A stretch of 64,000 nt of DNA from Scatophagus argus (Eukaryota > Chordata > Actinopteri > Scatophagidae): contig NC_058496.1 of assembly GCF_020382885.2 (NCBI RefSeq), positions 8,300,501 through 8,364,500 on the forward strand, in the 5' to 3' direction. Below the pieces are notes generated by a model. The model was given only the letters and a program-made list of their open reading frames with translations. It was not told where the DNA came from and searched no databases. This document shows, piece after piece, positions 57,352 to 64,000 of this stretch. The position numbers and the translations under genes were made by a program. Position 1 is the first letter of the stretch. Each line of letters opens with the position of its first letter.

Positions 57352-57442
57352 GTCATGTGACAGTGAAATACCAGAGGCTGTCGTCCCTCCGTGTGCTGTT
57401 ACTCAGCTCCAGTTCTTCAGACTAGAGCCACTCTCTGCGCAG
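57352..57442 (+). promoter_or_regulatory. tcn2 5' non-coding exon region with M-box
   Basis: GTCATGTGAC at 57352-57361 is an E-box/M-box of the kind bound by MiT/TFE factors (core TCATGTGA), which control lysosomal and nutrient genes. It lies close upstream of, or within, a likely 5' UTR exon ending at ctgcgcag|gtacga (57443), which would splice to the acceptor at 57760, 10 nt before the tcn2 ATG. Confidence 0.45.
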
Positions 57443-57770
57443 GTACGACCACCGCCGTTTAATGCAAAACCTAAACAGATTACAAGCTTCTTAGAAACCT
57501 GACATTGTAATAACGATATTATTACGTTTGCCTAAACTGAAAAGACTGTCATATGTGCAATTCATAGATGGCCTGTATTGCAATTATTTTTACATTCACT
57601 GTTTGACATCTCTTCAAACTAGCTGTTTCTTAAATAGGCGGCTACGTGAAAGCTTTTATAATAAGACAAGTTTTTGATCTCCCCGTTTTACAGTATATCT
57701 GTGCTGTTAGGTTTTAAGCAAATATATTGATTTATTTCCTCTGTTTGTGTTATCCAGCAGGTTGTCCAGA

Positions 57771-60700
57771 ATGCTGTCTTTAGTCATAATCACGGGTCTA
57801 CTGGCTTTTGCATTTGGCAAACCATGTGGTAGGCTAAGTATTTTATTTATTTATTTTTTCTGTTATAGTTATTACTATAATCCTCTCTGCCCTCTCTGCC
57901 CCTATTAACTCTGTCTGAACTCTGGGAAGAACCCAGTGTACAAAAACAGCGACTCACAGGTCTGGACATTCACCGATTTTGCAATTACCTAGTTCATGAA
58001 ATGACAAAAGTTATGCAATTGTCAAAGTACCAAAAATGTTGGCACCTTTTCCTTGGTCTTCAGTGATGAGGGTAAAATATCAAGCAGAGACATTAAGATA
58101 TTTGGAACTTGAACACAGCAGTGGAAGTTCTTCACACTATCAAGTCTTCACAGTTTTTGTTTCCTCTAATTGTGACTGCTGATGCTGCAGTTCTGCTTCA
58201 TGTTGATGTCAGCGGGAGAGAGAGAGAGAGAGGCTTTTATATCTGTGATGCAGATTTCTGAGAAACTCTTTTTTTCTTTTAATATTTTAATCCAGACACT
58301 GAAGGATCTAACAGCGAGCTCCTTTTGTCCCTCAATAAGAATCTCCTTCGCTCTGTGGAGACACAGGAAGGACTCCCCAATCCCAGTGTCCACTTGGCAT
58401 TACGGCTTTCCAACAGCCACAACCTGGCCAACGAGGGCAAACATCTGAACAAACTGAAAAATGAGTTGCACAATGACATTCAAAGGTATTGAACTGTTTG
58501 CAAATGCCTTCATTCTTCAGTATTGCTTATTGTTGGGACACAACAATAAATATCATGTTATTTGAAGTATGGATTCACACTGAATTCGCATTATGTTTTC
58601 CTTGATATTCTCACGTGAACAGCAGCCTTCTGTGTCTTTCAGCTCTCTGTCTAACAGCCAGCCTGTGACTGGCCTCTTGGCGCTGTACACTCTGGCTCTG
58701 AGGTCCTCCTGCTACGACCTCAACACAGTCACCTTCACCGTCAGTGACAACAGTGAGAAGCTGCTGACGCACCTGAAGAAGCAGATGGAACTAGAAAAGG
58801 AGCACATTGCCTGTAAGTTTTCCTTTGACCTTTCTGTGCCATACGTTTCTCATAAAAAGTTTTCATCGTCCTGTTTCGCTTTGTGCAACAGAATGAGTTC
58901 AAAGTTTATTTAGCGTGGATGTTTCTTCAGAAAGGAAACGAAAGAAAATGTATCTAAAAATCTCAACAAAAAGAAAATCCAGTTTGAAACCCCTTAGACT
59001 GATTTGGCTCAATAAAAATTAAACAATTCAACATTTCATAATTTGTATGTTGTTAATGCAACTTATTTTCACAATTGCACCACTTCAGCTATCTTGACCC
59101 CTGATAAAAGTACCTATTGATTTGATTTCTTCAACATTACTGTGAAGTCGTGCTTGAATATAATTTGGTATATTTTATCTCTTCTCTCTTTTTTACTCAG
59201 TCAGCCACCGCCCTTTGACCAACTATTACCAGTACTCTCTGGGTGTGCTTGCTCTTTGCGCGAGCGGCATCAGAGTCAGCAACCATGTCAGCAACAAGCT
59301 CATCAAGGCAGTAGAACATGAGCACTTCAAACATGGAGACTCTGAGAGTGTTGGTGAGTGTAACCTGCCGAAATGTATGATTTAAATAAATGACTTACAG
59401 GACCTGTACAGGTAGGGATGCATCTCAGTTCCTATGATACTGTCTAATAGATGTGTGCTAGTCTACTTACACACTACATGAGGTGAATCATTTCTTTCAC
59501 ACACACAAGCTGGACATGATAGTAACTTGGAGACAGAAGCTTCTGGAGCTCTAATCTGTGCAGAGAGATGTAGGCAAACATGTCTGTGCTGAAGATTGAT
59601 ATTATGAAAGATAAAACCAGGACTACTTTGTTGCATTACATTCGATTCGGGGTCATATAAATTCCATGAAGTTGTCTGAATTTAATTTTACGAGTGTGTC
59701 ACCTCACAGAAATTTGCCAGAATGAAGCTTCAGGGTAGGGACTTTTCTCTTAACACCACCACCATTCAGAAACCCCCACTCTTGGTAAAAGCTCACGTTC
59801 TTGACTTATTGTCCTTTAGTATCAAGTTCAGCTCTCCCTCTGTCTGTCAGCGTATTTTAATCCTCCTATCCCTCCTTAGATACCTATGCCATGGCTGGAA
59901 TGGCGCTGCAGTGTGAGAAGGATGCTGGTTCTCATGTGCACAACACTGCTGAGCTTGACACAGCCCTCGACAAGATCAAGCAGAAGCTCTTGGCCTCTCG
60001 CAGGGCTGATGGCCACATTGGCAATGAGTTCAGCACAGGCCTTGCGGTTCAAGTACGGATCTTTTCCTTTTTAATTTCTTTTTTTTTTTCTTTTTGCTAA
60101 GCACCTTTTTTCTGTTTCACTGCATGAAACCTTATTGAACAAAATCTTTGCAGCTTAAATCTACTCATTTGATATATTCAAGGCCTTAATAGCAATGCGA
60201 AGCCCAGTTGCAGAGTGTGCTGCCTCGATGGAGGCCATGAGGAGAGATGCCAGAAGCAACACATACCACAACCCCATGGCTGTATCTCAGATCTTGCCAG
60301 CTCTCCACCAGACATCCTACTTGGCAGTTAAAAGCATGGACTGCCTCAATGAAAGTGGTATGCGTAGCTTTATTTCTACCCCTTTTGGTCACTTCAGGTC
60401 ATTTCAGGTTGTGTGTGCATTGTCTATGTCACGGTGTGTGCCTTCCTACAGACACCCTGGTGCTGGAGCCCATAGAGCCCGAGTTGGTTTCACCAAGCAA
60501 GACTCAAGTGACTGCGACGGTGGAGGTGGTGACTTTCAATGGGGCAGCTTCTGTTTACTCTGTGGATGTGCCAAAGGGCAGCACACTGTTGGAGGCCTTG
60601 GAACTTCTCCAGGCCAAAAATGTTGGCTTCACGTGAGTCCATGTGACGTCACTTTGCACATTTCAGCTTCTTTCCATGATTGCCCACAGTGAGTAATATC

Positions 60701-60998
60701 TGGTGCTGTTTGGCAGGTTTGACAAGGAGACGAGCATGTGGGGACCTTTCCTAAGTATGGTGAACGGAGAGCAGGCCAGACAGAGTGACCGCAGATACTG
60801 GCACCTTTCCTCTGATGGCACTGCACTCACTGAGGGTGAGGACACGCGCACACACACACAGCTTTTGCTTTATTTCACTGATCTGCTGCTTTAACTTCAC
60901 TTTCGGTTTAAAATAAATTCTGGTTTACTCCCTCAGGTATCAGTGATTTCAAGATTGAAGCGACTCAAAAGATCACCATCCGAAACACAAGCTACTGA
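57771..60998 (+). CDS. tcn2: Transcobalamin (vitamin B12 carrier), complete, 426 aa
   Basis: Secreted plasma carrier that binds cobalamin and delivers it to cells by receptor-mediated uptake. Exons 57771-57828, 58296-58485, 58643-58812, 59201-59353, 59880-60052, 60183-60357, 60452-60632, 60717-60835, 60937-60998 (TGA), all in phase, nine as in mammalian TCN2. Signal peptide MLSLVIITGLLAFAFGKP. Six cysteines at 19, 106, 159, 202, 260 and 302 match the three conserved disulfide pairs (19-260, 106-302, 159-202). The alpha-barrel includes TNYYQYSLGVLALCASG and QILPALHQTSYLAVKSMDCL. The C-terminal beta domain has KGSTLLEALELLQAKNVGFT and ETSMWGPFLSMVNG. TCN2 is preferred over intrinsic factor or haptocorrin from synteny and length. 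Confidence 0.92.
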
Positions 60999-62140
60999 GT
61001 TTCAGTCATTGCTGCTGCAACAAGGACTGACGTGTATCAAATTACAAAAGTGGTCCAATCTTTATTTTTTAAATCCTCCCTTGTTTTAACCAGTGATAAA
61101 ACTTAAATTGCTTGTTGCCATCATCTCTGACTAACTGGTCTTAGTGGTTTCCCAAAATGATTAGTTTGAAGCTAGAATGAAAGTGCAATTTAGAACTAAA
61201 TGAAAACACTTTGCTGTGAATGTACTAATTTTAGTATGTGACTTGTAAAGCTTTCATAATAATGGACTGTTAAATGAGTGTGAAATGTTTTACAGAATGT
61301 AATTGTATACATAAAGTTGTGATGGCTTTTTAAATTAACAGTTTCTGTGGATTTGTGTCTCTGTTGCAAATTAAATGCAAATATTAAGGAAGTGATAGCT
61401 GATGAAATTATATTAGCTAATATTAGATATGGCTAAAACATATGCTGTTAGGATGTATATGGATTTTTATTGTATGTGTGTCAAGAATGAATAACTGACA
61501 TTCAGTACTATGTAAGACAAACCACCACCAATAGAGATATCTGATGCTTATAAATATTAAAGTACATTAAACCTCATAAGAAAGATTGAAAATGCTGGGA
61601 ATTAGAAGATTCAATACATCACTCCTTCACTCCTCTCTCTCTTGTAATTAAGAAAGATACATAATCCAGAAAATTATGAATAAGATCATGCTGACTTATT
61701 AAGCTGCATTCAGTAAATAAAAAAACTGAAGTAGTACAGCTTGGTATTTCACAAATATAATGTGAAAAAAACATTTTATGAGTTGTGGCCTTTTTTTTTG
61801 TTTTTTTGCATTAACGACTTGATGGACCTGATGCCTCTGTCCATCGGTCTTTGGACTCTGAATAAAGTATTATTTAAAAAAGGAAAAGTAAAGGCAAAAC
61901 ACAAGTACTTCCGAATTTATGACAAAGAAACTAAAAAAAGTTTTTGTCTTGGTTTATGTTTACGACCAACCTGTCACCACCACCACCACAAATTGTGCTA
62001 TATTGATTCAAAGCGCAGTTATTGTATGTCTATAATGAACATATGAAATCTCGAAAGTGTGGATTTGAACGAATCTGTTGTTTGCCACACGTTTGCTGTT
62101 CAAATGGAAAGAGACAGTCGGCACACAGCTTTTATTGTGA
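60999..62140 (+). other. tcn2 3' UTR and intergenic spacer
   Basis: AT-rich and non-coding. Candidate poly(A) signals are ATTAAA at 61370-61375 and AATAAA at 61716-61721 and 61861-61866. A (CAC)n stretch lies at about 61974-61990. Confidence 0.55.
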
Positions 62141-62491
62141 AATTATAGCCCATGTATACCGGAAGTGATTTATGATGCAACTGTGTGTAGCGTTTGAGCA
62201 AATTTTTCAATGAAATTATCTCAGTAGTTTTATTTCCCACCATGAAATATTCGAATGGCGAAAGTATTAACACCAAAAGAACACTTCAACAAATATATCG
62301 GTATTTTTAAATATAGTAACAGTTAAACAATTGATGTAAATCGATTACTCATGCCGAAAGTTAGCTACGCCATGGACAGGATTAGCTAGCTGCCATGAGG
62401 TTAACACAGCGGTAATGGGAACTCTTTCAACATTAGCAAGAACCAAGTCACATTGTATGATTCTCATCTAGTTGCACTTAAGCCTGTCACA
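62141..62491 (+). promoter_or_regulatory. Promoter of the deoxynucleoside kinase gene with ETS/GABP site
   Basis: ACCGGAAGTG at 62158-62167 is a strong ETS (GABPA/NRF-2) site, common in promoters of nuclear genes for mitochondrial proteins, about 330 bp before the ATG. No TATA box at a sensible distance was seen. Confidence 0.45.
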
Positions 62492-63833
62492 ATGTCTGTC
62501 CTGTGTCGCTGCGTTTTGTTCGACCGTGTCTCCAATTTAAAGACACGGGCGTGTTTTACACAGGTCATGAGGTTTGGGTACAGTACAAGTCCACAGTGGA
62601 AGACCTCTAACGGCGTCCTGCGAGTTGGAAACGCAGCCATAACACGGAACTCAGCTCATCTCTCTGCTGTGTCTAATAAGTCAGGGAAACGCAGTTTTAC
62701 ATGTTCAAGCTTTCTTTCAAGTCCAGCTATGGATGGAGCAACCCGAGTAAAGAGAGTTTCTATAGAGGGCAACATTGGTAAGTGTATTTACGGTAAGATA
62801 GGAAGATGGTCTGTCTCCCCCCGTCTCTGTGTTTTGAAAAGGTCATTGGTTAATGTCCAGATGTAATACACCTCTTTTCATGTAAACTACATAAACATTC
62901 CAATATACAGCATGTTTGTGTCAAGCTGTGAGTGGTGTTTATATTTGATCTCTTATGTCCTTTCTAAACATCAGCTGTTGGAAAGTCAACTTTTGCAAGA
63001 CTCCTTCAGTCAGCTTGTCCAGACTGGGAAGTGGTGGCAGAACCAGTCAGCAAGTGGCAGAACATTGAGAGTGGGACCACGAAGGTTGTTGACATTTACT
63101 GACAACTAGATCTTTTGCTAACAAACTTCAAGGGAGGCCGAGCTGACCATCTCCAATTGTATCTCTGACAGGGGACAAGCGTGTCCCCCCAGACGACAGT
63201 CAGCAACCTGCTGCAGATGATGTACCAGGACCCTCAGCGGTGGTCGTACACGTTTCAGACGTACTCCTGCATGAGCCGGCTGAGAACGCAGCTGCAGCCT
63301 CCTCCTGCTCACCTGCTCAGCTCAGAGGGAACACCTGTCCTGGTGTATGAGCGCTCAGTCTACAGCGACAGGTGAGTGACTCAGGCCAGGATAGGGACTT
63401 GAGAATGAAATCATGTCATGGGAACTGGAGTTCTGACATGATTCTCCAGTTCCTAGACCTTTAATCATCACAAGTGGGCAAGAGGTTGTGGATGTCTTCT
63501 GTATCAAATCCGGAGTGAAACCACAGACTTAGTCCTTCACCCATAAATTCTCACATTATCATTATAGTATTGTTGTTTTTAATCATCAAACTGTGGAGAC
63601 AAGAATTAGCATGAAATGGATCTGTGCACTTTTTAATGTAGCAAATGCCTTCTCCTTTATTTAAGCTTGAATCTCTGTCTGTCAGATACATCTTTGCCCT
63701 GAACATGTTTGAGCTGGGTTGTATCAACACTACAGAGTGGGCAGTTTACCAGGACTGGCACTCTCTTCTGGTGGAACAGTTTGGACACCAGGTGGAGCTG
63801 GAGGGCATCATCTACCTCAAAGCCCCACCAACG
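62492..63833 (+). CDS. dguok: Mitochondrial-type deoxyguanosine/deoxycytidine kinase, 5' part (cut by window end)
   Basis: Phosphorylates deoxynucleosides for salvage. Exons 62492-62777, 62975-63084, 63172-63371, 63686-63833, in phase; the next exon(s), with the LID and C-terminus, lie beyond the window. ATG 62492 has A at -3 and is preferred over 62453. Residues 1-85 are Arg/Ser/Thr-rich with few acidic residues, like a mitochondrial presequence. The P-loop EGNIAVGKST forms at the exon 1/2 joint (about 91-101). The catalytic ERSVYSDRY and substrate-site YTFQTY are present. The presequence and WQNI favour dGK; WEVV, LQMMY and ELEGIIYL favour dCK, so a fish dCK-like paralogue (dck2) is possible. 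Confidence 0.8.
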
Positions 63834-64000
63834 GTATGAACAGCTGAGACTGTACGTTACATTCAAGGAACACAGTTAATCGTCACATAATTTTAACAGT
63901 GTTAGTGAATATTTCTGTTCTTGTTACTCTAACACAATGACATTTACTGTATTGTATCATAAAGAAGACATAAAAATATTGTACTTTTCGTTTTCTCTCA
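63834..64000 (+). other. Start of next kinase intron
   Basis: Donor acg|gtatga; AT-rich intron up to the window edge. Confidence 0.7.

Noticed and set aside
62453..62491. Upstream in-frame ATG of the kinase
   Set aside because: Poor context (T at -3) and residues unlike a presequence; ATG 62492 has A at -3. It could still be in the 5' UTR.
1..64000. CRISPR array, operon, phage or other prokaryotic system
   Set aside because: All genes are spliced vertebrate genes; repeats are microsatellites and retroelements, and there is no spaced direct-repeat array.

Overview
The window is nuclear DNA of a ray-finned (teleost) fish, probably a spiny-rayed one. Genes are split by GT-AG introns, the intergenic DNA carries long TC and GT/CA microsatellites, and there is a near-intact fish-type LINE plus the decayed remains of a second LINE class. 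No bacterial, viral or CRISPR-type system is visible.

Layout. (1) 1-38644, plus strand: the 3' two thirds of OSBP2 (ORP4), an oxysterol/PI4P lipid-transfer protein. It runs from the last part of the PH domain, across a 25-kb intron, through the FFAT-type motif to the complete lipid-binding ORD domain and stop codon. The large intron holds the LINE (about 9825-13265), an R2/NeSL-like LINE relic (about 13700-15020), and at 16.1-16.3 kb a TATA-type promoter with a phase-matched first exon that would make a PH-less OSBP2. A phase-preserving 18-nt microexon lies just before the last exon. (2) 38645-44080: 3' UTR and intergenic DNA with an inverted-repeat element. (3) 44.08-53.7 kb, plus strand: a gene of about 30 exons for a roughly 1210-residue coiled-coil protein that I cannot name. 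Its promoter has an RFX X-box, which suggests a centrosomal or ciliary role. (4) 54.0-56.4 kb, minus strand: CCDC117, complete in five exons, convergent with gene 3. (5) 57.4-61.7 kb, plus strand: a complete transcobalamin (tcn2), head-to-head with CCDC117. (6) 62.49 kb to the window end, plus strand: the first four coding exons of a mitochondrial-type deoxynucleoside kinase (dguok/dck family), cut by the window edge.

OSBP2, CCDC117 and TCN2 are all on human chromosome 22q12, so most of this is an ancient vertebrate linkage group. The genes do not form one pathway. The most interesting observations are the internal OSBP2 promoter, the microexon, the X-box on the unnamed coiled-coil gene, the LINE with an intact 988-codon ORF, and the mixed dCK/dGK character of the kinase. 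Exon boundaries were read by eye from splice consensus plus reading-phase continuity. Transcription starts, poly(A) sites and repeat edges are approximate.
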